A stretch of 64,000 nt of DNA from Adiantum capillus-veneris (lineage: Eukaryota; Streptophyta; Polypodiopsida; Polypodiales; Pteridaceae), in contig CM043942.1 in NCBI GenBank assembly GCA_014529385.2, positions 60,715,684 through 60,779,683 of the forward strand, read 5' to 3'. A program made the position numbers and the translations under genes. The notes under the pieces were generated by a model, which worked only from the letters and a program-made list of their open reading frames with translations, made no database searches and was not told where the DNA came from. Shown here piece after piece: positions 54,731 through 64,000 of this stretch (the first letter of the stretch is position 1; the number at the start of each line of letters is the position of its first letter).

Positions 54731-57312
54731 AAGTATTTTAAGTAATTCTCTCGTGTGTCGTGCCCGATTCTCGGCTTGAGGTACCCAAGTCCTGTGACAT
54801 ACCTTGTCGATTCTACCCAGGGGATAAATGGTTCTTTGGTTGGTCAAAGTCACTGTGAATGGGGCGGGCCTAGTAGGCTGGAGACCTAATGCCAACATAG
54901 TGAATTCAGGCATGAGGTTGATGCCAAATCCCCCATCAACAATGACACACAAAACATTTTGCCCCCAAATAGACATAGTTAGACGAGAACTCTTGTAATG
55001 AATAGGAGAGTAGAGGGATATGAAATCATGTAAGACTGAGAGGGTTGCACTGGGAGGTGCCCGCCACTGGACCCTGCACCAAGGTACAGCGAATGAATGA
55101 CTGTAAGAGTGTCACTTTGAAGATTTGCATCCAGCTTTAGCATGTCGTAAAGGGACTTGTTGAAAGGTGTTCTTCATGATAGTCTCTGTTGTAGGCTTCC
55201 TGGTACTTTGACCTGCTACAAGTCAAGTACTACTTCCAAGAAGGCCCCATCAATCTCAGATAGCATAAAGATCGGTCAGCTATTGGCACCGGCGGGTGGC
55301 TTGTCAGATGTTGCAGATGGACTAGGTTGTTGAGGAGGAAATGGAAGAGTTGGAACTTCAAAAAGACTGAAGCCTAAGGCTGCTTGTTGTGACCTAGTGA
55401 GGACACCAGTGGGTTCCTCCACTTGGTAGTACCCTATCCTTAGGGGTAACCACATGTGTAGAAGATGACGGTTGAGGAATAGTGCTTACCGCAATCACGT
55501 TGATCTTCAAAAATGTGAACTCTTGTTGGTTAGGACTGAGGTTGAAGACATGGATGCCCGTTGTTTGGGACAATATTTACTGTAGTGACCCTTAGCCTCG
55601 GGGCAACGAAGGCAAGGCGGAGACCCTTTTCGGGCAAGGGACACTTGCTTTGGTAATGCTCATATTCCCCACACCTGTAGCATAAAATGGGGCAATTGCA
55701 CGGGCGAGGTAGCGGACGAGGTGGTCTCTGCTCTTGCTACATGGGGTTGGGAGCTGAGATGTAGAAGCTCTGAGGACTTGAGGGGCACTAGCATTATTTT
55801 AAAAAAATGAGATGGAGAGGTGCTTTCCATACCTTGCACAGGAGGCATAGGAGGGGTTGTCAGCAAAGGTGGCATGTGGTTTGGATGGTCATAGGGAGAA
55901 ACCATATTGGATGCACGAGGCAAGCCTTGTTGAAGTGTAGGGGCGAGGCTCTGTTGTGATTGTCGCATTCCCTTCAGATAGTAGCACTCCTTGTCATCAT
56001 TGCCAGACTCTTACAAAAGAGACAGTAAGTTTGAAAGTGGGCATCCCTGTAGAGGATGCCCGGGAGAACGGCATGAGCTACAGCAGACCATAGCCTTAAG
56101 ACTATTGATGAGCCTTGAGCTCCTCCAACTCCCGCTTGATCTGGTCCAAAGCTTCTTGATGTGGGGGTTTCTTATGTCGAAGAAAGAATGATCTCTAAGC
56201 TCGTTGTAACTTCCGGGCTTCGAGTTCCCTACGTAAAGAAGTCAAAGGATCAGAAGGACTTTCCCAAAAGACTGAGGTGGTCTCTACCTGAGGGGAGTTG
56301 GTGAACAGCTTCCTAGCCCCTTCTATCCTAGTAGGAGCCACGACAAACTCCTCGAGAGTGGCGTCACGTCAGAGAGAAGTTTTGGGAAGAGCCTTCTCCA
56401 CCCACTTCAACATAAATTCACCTTGTTGCTGAGGAATCTTAGCGACCAAAGACTTGGTTCTGGTCATGAGTTCTGCAAAGGTCTCATTTATCTTGAGCAT
56501 CAAGTTGGCCAACTCATCCAGAACCTTCTCTTGGAAGTCCCTTGGTCTGAAAGCATCACAGAACTACTTTTGTAATGTGGCCCAAGTCGTAAAGTGGTTC
56601 TCTGCAAATTGATTGTACAAGCCATCCAAGGTTGATGGGAAGAGTACTAGGTAGGAGTCTTCTCGATTGAGACCACTATCCCTGCAAAGTGGTACAAATC
56701 TCCTAGCATGGTCGTCTGCATCCTCTGTGGAGAGACCTTTGAAAGCCGGAACCTTGATGTTCACCTTAGCCAGAACGCTTGTCAGCTCCCATGGCTATCT
56801 GCTCCCGAGCTTGTTGCTCAAGAGGTTGTGGTAACCGAGTGGGTGAGAACTGTACTAGGAAGAATGACTTGAGAGGGGAGGAACTGGTTGAGGAGTGAAG
56901 GTAGCCGCGTAGGAAGATAAGGGTAACGGGGCTGATGGACTTCTACTAGGCACAAAGGGTTGGCGATTCCGATGGTAGTACTTCAAAGGACTCAGTAGTG
57001 GACTTTGTCGCTCTTTTGACTGTCGTGTATGTGGCACGCAGTAAGGAGGAGCCCACCCAAGCTTTGGTCACAAAGACCTTCAACTTACTCAACACTGGTC
57101 CAGACTCCACTAGACAAGGATGAGGAACAAGACAAGCCAGTCGAGGACTAGGCTGCTCGAGGGAAAGCTGGACGAGACCAAGCTCAAGCTGACGATGCTA
57201 GCCGAGACCATTAGACTAGCACAAGTGAGGGCTTAAACCAGATAGCTCCTTGACCTATGGGCACAACAGAGTGAGAGTTCGGTTGAGGTCCCATTGGGCG
57301 TGCCAAAAAGGA
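54731..57312 (-). pseudogene. gypsy element 5: gag and protease
   Basis: Minus strand. Gag: a Pro/Ser-rich start (56855-57037), then NIKVPAFKGLSTEDADDHAR and LVLFPSTLDGLYNQF (56564-56764), the capsid pattern of plant gypsy gag. Zinc knuckles near 55590-55685: CYRCGEYEHYQSKC (C-X2-C-X4-H-X4-C) and CLRCPEAKGHYSKYC. Protease: VIVDGGFGINLMPEFTMLAL and PLGRIDKV (54780-54976), where the usual D-G-G-S reads D-G-G-F. Frames are frequently broken. GGCACGCCCAATGGGACC near 57285-57303 (minus strand) is in the position of a primer-binding site. Confidence 0.8.
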
Positions 57313-57930
57313 GAGCACCTAAAGCGGAGATAATGTGTCCTGCTCTCTATAATAGGTGCTCCTCAGCACAATGTGCGTGAAATCTCACTCCAACAGAATG
57401 AAAACACTGAAAACGATAAATAACAGAGCAAACACAATGACTCAACAGTAGAACCTGAATAACATGGGACTCGACTAACTCAATGAACCACTATAGACTC
57501 TGGCATGGCAGCACACATAGCTCCACGCCCCAGAACTCACGGGTAACTCACGAGTACAATAGGGTGTCGAGGCTCAAGTGTGCAAGGATGGTGCAGACGT
57601 GTTGTGCATAAACTCAAGACTCCAGACATAAGAAGCCCGACCATAAAAATTAGATGATGATCCTAATGACTCCAAACAGCTACGGATATATACAACCATA
57701 AAGAGCCACCAACGTCTCACAAAATATCCAATCCAGCTAAGTCTATCTTCAAACTGTGGTGGTGGTGGTGGTGATTTGGCCCCGTGTTAGCTAGACTACC
57801 ATCCGTATCTCCGCCACATGTCATTGTCCAGGCGAGAGTCCGTCCAATGTGTCCAACTGTAACTAATTGTCTCTCTCGTGCCAATGACATTGTAGCGCTG
57901 CTACAGTTGGATAGAGTATCTGACTAGGAA
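57313..57930. other. possible LTR of gypsy element 5, no gene
   Basis: No coding frame. By position upstream of gag on the minus strand it should include the 5' LTR; a (GGT)n run lies near 57755-57775. Borders not determined. Confidence 0.4.
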
Positions 57931-58259
57931 AGTACTTGCCTCTTGTCGAGTACGCGTATAACAATATCGTGCATTCGTCTACGGGAAAAGCTCTTTTTGA
58001 GATTATTTATGGAAAGCCTTTGCTTCCATCAATCTTTTTTAAGCAGTGTTACCCGAAACGCGGAACGAGAACGGGAACGGCAATGGGATCACCGCGGAAG
58101 GGCGCGGAACGGGAGGCATAAAAACACCAAAATAATGCAATTTTAAGGTCTATGTGATTGAATAGAAGTAGTATCAGAGTCCTTTGACGACTTTAATACT
58201 CACAAAAAACTTGATTTGAAGACCATTCAACCTTACTACGGCAAATGTGTGTCGTATAG

Positions 58260-58317
<58 letters not shown>

Positions 58318-59290
58318 AGCCTTGTAGACTCTAGAGTCTACACTTCAAAGCTCGAAAGAGACTAGAGCTTGAGAGTTAAGACTCGAGACTCGAGAGGGTA
58401 GATTAGCCCTTGAAATTTTGTGTGCGTTGTGAAGGTAAGGGGTGGAGAGAGGCGCATTTAATAAGGGGGAGGCTCATAAGATAAAACACCTAAATCTGAA
58501 AATCTACCCATTCCCAACAGTTCTGGGCCGGCCGTTCCGTTATCAGATGCCTCTCCGGAATGTTCCTGACCGTTATGGGCCATGAAACCCCTCCGGAATG
58601 CCATTCTGACGTTCCCATCGAATGGGGTGGCGTTCCCCAATAACACTGCTTTTAATTAAGGATAAGATATTTGCAGCAAATGAGTTTGTCTGAGATATGG
58701 ACACTACATATGGGCACGTCAAGAGAGTAATACTAGGCTCTCAAGCAAAACACGAGAAAGTTGCGGACAAGCATAAATGGAATTTAAATTTTATGGTCAG
58801 TCAATTGGTCTTACTCAAGTTTGAGAAGGTGAGACTAAAAGAAACAAGCGACTCATAAGGGGAAGGTGGTAAAACTTTCCAACCGTTACTATGGGCCCAT
58901 TAGGACAATTGACTAAGTGCACAATGAGACATTCCGATTAAAGCTACCGCCTAATTGGAGGATCCGTAATGCTTTCCATGTTAGTTTAATCCGGTAATAT
59001 GTGCAATCCCCTCCAAGTCGGTTTATTGCTGAGAACCACCTAAGGTTGATGAAATTGAAAGATACTCCAACCGGAGCAGATCATTCATTATCAAGGGCGG
59101 CCACTAAAGTCCGAAAAGATTATACAAAAGTATTCGGTGAAGTTCAAGAACTAATTTACTTTGGATGCTTACTGGATGACCAAGCACGAAAAAGCACCTT
59201 ATCCCGAGATTCTGGAAAGATATGTACCAAGCACTTCAATTGAGGACAACTATTTAAAAGCCAGAGGGATGTTACTAGGTTGACTATATT
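57931..59290 (+). pseudogene. gypsy element 6: integrase C-terminal fragment
   Basis: VEYAYNNIVHSSTGKALFEI and YGKPLLPSIFF (57940-58040) are the integrase C-terminal side of the core. After the nested TIR element, the same gene continues with DKIFAANEFV-stop-DMDTTYGHVKR (58660-58720), HEKVADKHKWN and a degenerate tail. Stops are common. The first block closely resembles that of gypsy element 3. Confidence 0.8.
58043..58649. mobile_element. 607-bp TIR element nested in gypsy element 6
   Basis: Ends GCAGTGTTA and TAACACTGC are inverted repeats. TTTTAA flanks both sides (58037-58042 and 58650-58655). Removing the element plus one TTTTAA brings the two halves of the integrase gene back together to within a 1-base shift. 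Arms continue as weaker complementarity (GGAACG... / ...CGTTCC). It contains a (GA)n tract (58264-58314) and no transposase. Ends resemble hAT-type CAGTGTTA, but the flanking duplication appears to be six, not eight, bases. Confidence 0.8.
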
Positions 59291-59639
59291 CTTATTTTTC
59301 GAGTTATTTCTATCTAATTGAAATTAAGATATTTAAATATGTGCACTTGAATTGTTAAGTTGGGAATTGTAGATCTACAAGAACTGATAAAAGTCATCAG
59401 GAACGAACATCTCTGATGTGTCATATGATGGGGTAACGGATATTCCTGATGCATCTCAAGATGGGTGACAAGGAGCATCAAATAGGGAATATTTCGTTGG
59501 TATGAGAATGAAATCCGAACTCTTACGCATAAAGATTCAAGCACATGAATAAAGATGGGTTTTCAGAAGCTTTGAATAGAAAATAGGATGTTTTTGAGTG
59601 CTTTCCGAGAAGCAGACCCTTTCCCACGAGGAAGTCTGT

Positions 59640-59830
59640 GTCTATGTAACAAACTTACACCCCAAGTCTGGAATCTATCGTGACACGAGAGAGATTTACT
59701 TCAAACACTTCACAAGATTTAATCACAGTTCAATTGAGTCCACACGGCCTGGCGTACTTCTATGCCTAGAGAGATTGGCCCCAAAGATTGGCGCCCCTTT
59801 CGGTATTTCTTTTTGTAATAGCAAATGAGC
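59640..59830 (-). repeat. inverted LTR-end fragment (TGTCATAA family), copy 2
   Basis: Reverse complement matches 54623-54790, including AAAAAGAAATACCGAAAGGG, GCC.ATCTTTGGGGCCAATC and TCTCTCGTGT. It adjoins plus-strand gypsy protease sequence on the right. Confidence 0.7.
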
Positions 59831-59839
59831 AAGTACAAT

Positions 59840-60480
59840 TACCGTGATTTGTAACAAATTCTCGCAATTCTTGCGACACCTCGACTCAGTCTGCACGACC
59901 TCGTCCGGCCACCCATCAATGAGGAACTCTACAACAAGAAGACAAACGCTTTGAATGTTTTCAGACGACACACCTCCTACGTCTGTCCCCCTAAAAGTGA
60001 TAGAACTACAAAGCAACCTTTTGCCAAGAAAGAAGGAACCACAATAGGACTTGTTCCATATTCACAACATCTTTGTACCTGATGCTTCCAAGGAATTATG
60101 CAAAGCCTATGGAAAGACTTGTGGCCACAAAGACCTTATCTTCTTCGATCCAAGAGCCACCAAAAATTTCATCCACCAGGAGTTTCTCAAGTAGATGGAC
60201 TTTTGAGTACGACCAGTTTGTCGAAGCTATTGAGGCCAAGTTAGCTATAGGTGATACCAAGTTGTAGTGATCTTCTTGTCACCATTCAAGGGTATCACCA
60301 CAAGGTAGACTTCCACATCATGAATTTAGGGCATTGCGACGCTCTATTGGGCATGTCTTGGCACGACAAGAATGATAATGCATCCAGATCCGGAACAAAA
60401 TCATCACTTTGATCCAGGATGGCAAGCCAACCGTTTTACGAGTTCGACTAACAGAAACCAACCTTGATTGATTTTAGTTT
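59840..60480 (+). pseudogene. gypsy gag/protease fragment
   Basis: Frames read FDPRATKNFIHQEFL (near 60145-60190), then VTIQGYHHKVDFHIMNLGHC followed by DALLGMSWHDKND (near 60275-60380), the gypsy protease C-terminal pattern DF.V..LG..D.LLGM.WL. Upstream DLVRPPINEELYNKKTNAL is gag-like. Stops throughout. It precedes the LTR at 60996. Confidence 0.6.
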
Positions 60481-60995
60481 TGCTTTGTATTTAGATTTTT
60501 TGGAATACTATTTGAAAATACTTTTGCAAATTGTTGAAGTAAAATTTATCTGTCTAAAACTTGTCTTGGTGCCGATTGAGTTTATTTGATTATGTTTAAA
60601 TGTTGTTTGAAAACCTCTATACGACGCAGGCTTGTAACTAGAATCCTCCGAGCAACACAAGCTGCGGTCTGGGAAGCGTTTGGTTGCATTTGGAACCCTT
60701 TGAACGACTTAGACTTCGGGTAAAGGGAGCATTTGGTTGAATCTGATTTTTTTATGTCATGTGTTTGCACATGTGGACTCTGTGTCATTTGTAAAGTATT
60801 TTGTGAAGCATATGAATCCAGTGCATCAATAGTTCCAAATTGGATGAGATTTCCTAGTTATGCAGGCTAGAGAATGTGTTGTTTGGTACTAATGGCCATT
60901 GGCATGTATCCATAAAGGCACCGTGGGCTAAAGAATCAGATTGAGTTTTTTCAGCTTCAATTGCGGACAATCGCTCTTCTTTCAAGACGGGGGTA

Positions 60996-61388
60996 TGTCA
61001 TAAGTTGGTGACGTGCCAACACCCCTAGGAGTTTAGGGCCTTCAAAACCTAAGTGTGGACAATTGACTGAGATCATACAAGTCGTCGTGCTGACATGGAC
61101 AAACTATATGGACCATCCCATAAATAACAGAAAAATAGTTGGTGTGGCTTGGCTGTAAGAACGGACGTAGCAAAGGATTAGCACCAGCTTTTGGAAATAG
61201 AAGCTTTTCACTGAAGTTGATTTTCAAGGCTAGGGGACTTTAAATATGTAACATGGGGGCTTTTTCTGATATACCAAGTTGGTGGAAACAGAGAAAAGCC
61301 CGAGAAATTGTACCTTTGTGAAGAAATATAAAAGAAATACCGGAAGGGACACCAAGATTTTGGGGCCAGTGCTCTGAGGTGAAGCTCC
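60996..61388 (+). repeat. LTR of a gypsy element (TGTCATAA family), copy 3
   Basis: Starts TGTCATAAG after AGACGGGGGTA, a polypurine tract, and includes GACGTGCCAACAC and the shared end block AAAAGAAATACCGGAAGGG and TTGGGGCCAGTGCTC. It ends at the CT tract at 61390. Confidence 0.65.

Positions 61389-61389
<1 letters not shown>

Positions 61390-61467
<78 letters not shown>
61390..61467 (+). repeat. (CT)n microsatellite
   Basis: About 76 bp of CT repeats adjoining the LTR end. Confidence 0.95.
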
Positions 61468-61471
<4 letters not shown>

Positions 61472-61947
61472 GTGTTTAAAGTGAAAAATGTTTGTTTCAA
61501 TCTCTTCTTTTAGTTGGCACGCGCTTCCCTCGCCCAGCATGTGCAATCATCTACACGTAAAAAGATATCCGCCTGCTAATTCTGAGGCTACAACTACAAT
61601 ATAAAAGCATGCAAGTTGTGACTAGTGCCTCATCTAGCAAGGACGCTCAAGGCAGTGCTATTGCCTCAAAATCCGCTTCTCGATGCGAACTGAGTGCTTA
61701 GATGGACTTCGTCAATCAAAGATTTAGTCTAACAAGCACACCTTCCCTGCTTTCAACTACAATCTTGGTCATGCATTTGGAGCACTAGAGTCAAACACCA
61801 GATATGTTTTTTCATGTGGATACTTGCGCAGACGCACTAGCCATGCCCATGATCGGACATGTTAACAATGTACCATCATATAACAGGAGTCCTTGCACCA
61901 TTGTTTTGGATTTTTCCCTAATGGACAGCCGGTTTGGAGAGCGGTAT

Positions 61948-62181
61948 TGTCACCGTATACATGTGGTAGTGATGTATGGAACACACTTGAGACTGTCGGG
62001 GCATTTTTTGAATTTTCCCTCGCTAGGAGGTTTTTTCCCCGTACATTATAAATATGACGATCACTCTAGGTCTATCTTATCTTTTCATTGCACACTAAGT
62101 AATACACTCTCTGTTATGTGCCTTGAGCTTCGTTCGTCTTCTCCAAGCTGTGTGTGTTTTCTTGCAACCCTAATTCCAACA
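61948..62181 (+). repeat. 5' LTR of copia element 2
   Basis: TGTCACCG...TTCCAACA, 234 bp with TG/CA borders, homologous to the copia LTR at 1852-2078. A TATA-like ATTATAAATATG lies near 62045. A primer-binding site follows two bases after it. Confidence 0.9.
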
Positions 62182-62183
62182 AT

Positions 62184-62195
62184 TGGTATCAGAGC
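62184..62195 (+). other. tRNA-iMet primer-binding site
   Basis: TGGTATCAGAGC is the classical site complementary to the 3' end of initiator-Met tRNA in plant copia elements, placed just after the LTR. Confidence 0.92.
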
Positions 62196-62517
62196 AAGTT
62201 GCATCCTCCCGAGCTTAGTCGTCAGCAGCTCCAGCACACGCCTGCTCACTTTCTCTGATTTCTGTCAACTTTGGCATTCTAGGATAGCTCATAGAGCATC
62301 AATCTGCTCATATTTTTTATTCGGGCTCATTTCGGCCTCCGTTTCCACTACAGGAAATATTGCGCAAGCTATTTCCTCATTTTGTGCAGAATTTTTGTTA
62401 GTATCGTTTTCTGCATAACAGGTCTCTTACAGTCTTCTACGGTTTGTGCTATATAGCATGTGTTATTCCCACTTTGTTTCTCCTCTTTTCGCGCAGTTTT
62501 CACATCAAGGGCAGCAT

Positions 62518-63400
62518 TTACATGGTTGACAACAACACAGATGTGTTCAAGATTTTTGTTCCTGAGGATAGATGGGTACAATTACCCTATGTGGGCTTAT
62601 ATGATGCAACATGTCCTTGTGTCAAAGGGTGTCTGAAATATTGTGCAAGGCATTGATGTACGTCCTAGTTCTGAGGATGTAGACGATGTTGAGGATGTTA
62701 CAGTTTTGGTGGCAGGATTGCTGAGCAAGCTCGTTGGGATGTAAAAGATGTGAAGGCTCAAGCATTGATTGCGTTGTCTGTGAAGCGCACTATTACCCCT
62801 CACATTCATTCAGCGAAATCTGCAAAACAGTCTTGGGATATTCTGGCTGGTCTTTATGCAAGTCGCAATGAGGCAGAAATTGCTTTGCTGCGTAAAGAGC
62901 TGGAGTCAAAGATTATGCATGAGGAAGATAATATGGACACTTTCCTTGCTGATGTCGAGGATATCAATGAGCAACTTATTTATGCAGGCGAAGTCATTTC
63001 TGACACTTCCCTTGTGCAAACTGTTCTTGATGCTTTTCCATATTCTTACCAAAATTTTGCTAGTCCTTCAAGACTTATGACCCAAGGAAATCCAGAAGTT
63101 GTCAAGCTTAATGCATTATACACATTGCTATTGCAAGAGTCGCTTTCCAGAAAAAACAGGTTTAGACAGCGAGCAGTCAAACATGCCTTTATTGTTGCTC
63201 ACAGAAAAGGCGGTAACAACAAATGTAGCCACTTCTCATGGTTCTTCTGCGACTCATAAATCACTTGTTTTTAATGCTTCTGTTGGCAGTAATTTGTCTG
63301 GGAATTCTAGTGAAAAGGGCAAAAAAAAGATGCGTTGCCGACTGTAAAGCTAATGATCACTTGATCAAGCAATGTTCTAAGGTGAAGCCGAAAAAGGCTA
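62518..63400 (+). pseudogene. copia element 2 gag
   Basis: Gag of the UBN2 type. 62750-63259 encodes KAQALIALSVKRTITPHI, AKQSWDILAGLYASRNEAE, MDTFLADVEDINEQLIYAGE and LVQTVLDAFPYSYQNF. A zinc-knuckle (C-X2-C-X4-H-X4-C, CKANDHLIKQC half near 63340-63375) is split by a one-base shift. The first part (from 62521, MVDNNTDVFKIFV) ends at a stop near 62654. Gag forms the capsid; this copy is broken by at least three shifts. Confidence 0.85.
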
Positions 63401-63539
63401 AGAAGAAAGAGGTTGCTCCATTACAAATGTTGGTTCCATTACAAATGCATCCATTGTTAAGTCTTTTGCAAAAGGAGATTGTGATGCTGATGTTGATGCA
63501 GAATGGGCTTTCAGTGCAAAGTGCACTTATGATCCTACT

Positions 63540-64000
63540 GTCCATGATGCATGCATGTCAGTTGCTGCAGATTCACATGTGTGGTATTTTGATAGTGGTG
63601 CTACAAAGCACATTACCTTGCATCGTGATTTGTTTACCTCTCTTGGCTCTGTTCGTCATGGGAATTTAGTCACTTATGCCAACAATGCCTCTTATCCGGT
63701 TCAACAAGTTGGAAAGATTGTGCTTACTGTTGCAAATGGCAGTTCTTTCACACTTGTTGATGCATTGTATGTACCTGGGATCAAGAACAATCTTTTGTCT
63801 ATATCTGCACTTGCTACACTTGGTCTTGGAGTCAAATTTGTGGATGACAAATGTATAGTACATGATCTCAGTTTTGGTGATGAAATTGTTGCATTTGGCA
63901 TTTTATGCCGTGGGCTGTATAAGATCACTTTGTATGTGGATAGAAATTTGCAAATACAATTGTGGATTCTAAGGCTATTCCAGATGCAAAACTTTGGCCT
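63540..64000 (+). pseudogene. copia element 2 protease and pre-integrase start (continues past window)
   Basis: HVWYFDSGATKHITLHRDLF (63575-63640) is the copia aspartic protease active site (D-S-G), followed by VDALYVPGIKNNLLSISALA (63760-63815). The end of the window, KAIPDAKLW, is the start of the GAG-pre-integrase block, usually AKLWH.RLGH. The protease frame itself appears open; upstream gag is not. Confidence 0.88.

Noticed and set aside
62184-62195. tRNA gene near the copia LTR
   Set aside because: Only the 12-base primer-binding site is present; no cloverleaf. No tRNA or rRNA gene was seen in the window.

Overview
The window looks like transposon-dense intergenic DNA from the nuclear genome of a large-genome vascular plant. 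The support is plant-type Ty1/copia and Ty3/gypsy LTR retroelements (one with a clear initiator-Met tRNA primer site), plant LINEs, a CACTA (En/Spm) transposon with its 3-bp target duplication, very long (CT)n/(CA)n tracts, and canonical plant GT-AG introns. The species cannot be fixed from this sequence; a fern or other non-flowering lineage is a guess. I found no intact ordinary host gene. The one recognisable host-type gene is a broken GATA zinc-finger gene.

Layout. 1-2078: 3' part of a decayed copia element with its LTR. 2095-6330: element A (+), encoding a histone H3-like domain, a Ulp1/SENP-type C48 protease region and an FCP1/HAD phosphatase-like region, with an unknown gene converging from the other strand. 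6836-10824: CACTA transposon. 10.9-12.2 kb: repetitive and GC-rich DNA. 12.2-14.4 and 21.8-24.4 kb: arrays of a ~190-bp satellite built of two hairpins, flanking a gypsy element (14.4-20.0 kb, minus). 25.6-28.3 kb: second gypsy pol (minus). 28.4-34.9 kb: element B, a second copy of the histone/protease/phosphatase element in inverted orientation, with an ORF1-only LINE inserted upstream of the histone-like gene. 35.5-39.6 kb: LINE (minus) sharing its 3' end with that ORF1-only element. 40.1-42.9 kb: element C, a diverged relative of A/B with the same convergent layout, four credible introns and an H1-like basic tail. 43.6-44.45 kb: GATA zinc-finger pseudogene. 45.2-50.0 kb: more double-hairpin satellite, split by a 2.7-kb insertion. 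50.1-61.4 kb: mosaic of decayed gypsy fragments, LTRs, a LINE RT fragment and a small nested TIR element. 61.9-64.0 kb: 5' end of a second copia element of the same LTR family as the first.

The candidate novelty is the A/B/C family. A and B share, in the same order, an upstream control region, an H3-like histone domain, a C48 cysteine protease domain, an acidic linker and an FCP1-like HAD domain; a second gene of unknown function lies tail-to-tail. C keeps the protease gene and the convergent gene but carries an SPKK-rich tail. Repeated occurrence as a unit within 40 kb, in both orientations, suggests a mobile or segmentally duplicated chromatin/SUMO-related cassette. A and B are mutated; C is the best template for gene models. 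Terminal repeats and a recognisable transposase were not found, so mobility is inferred.
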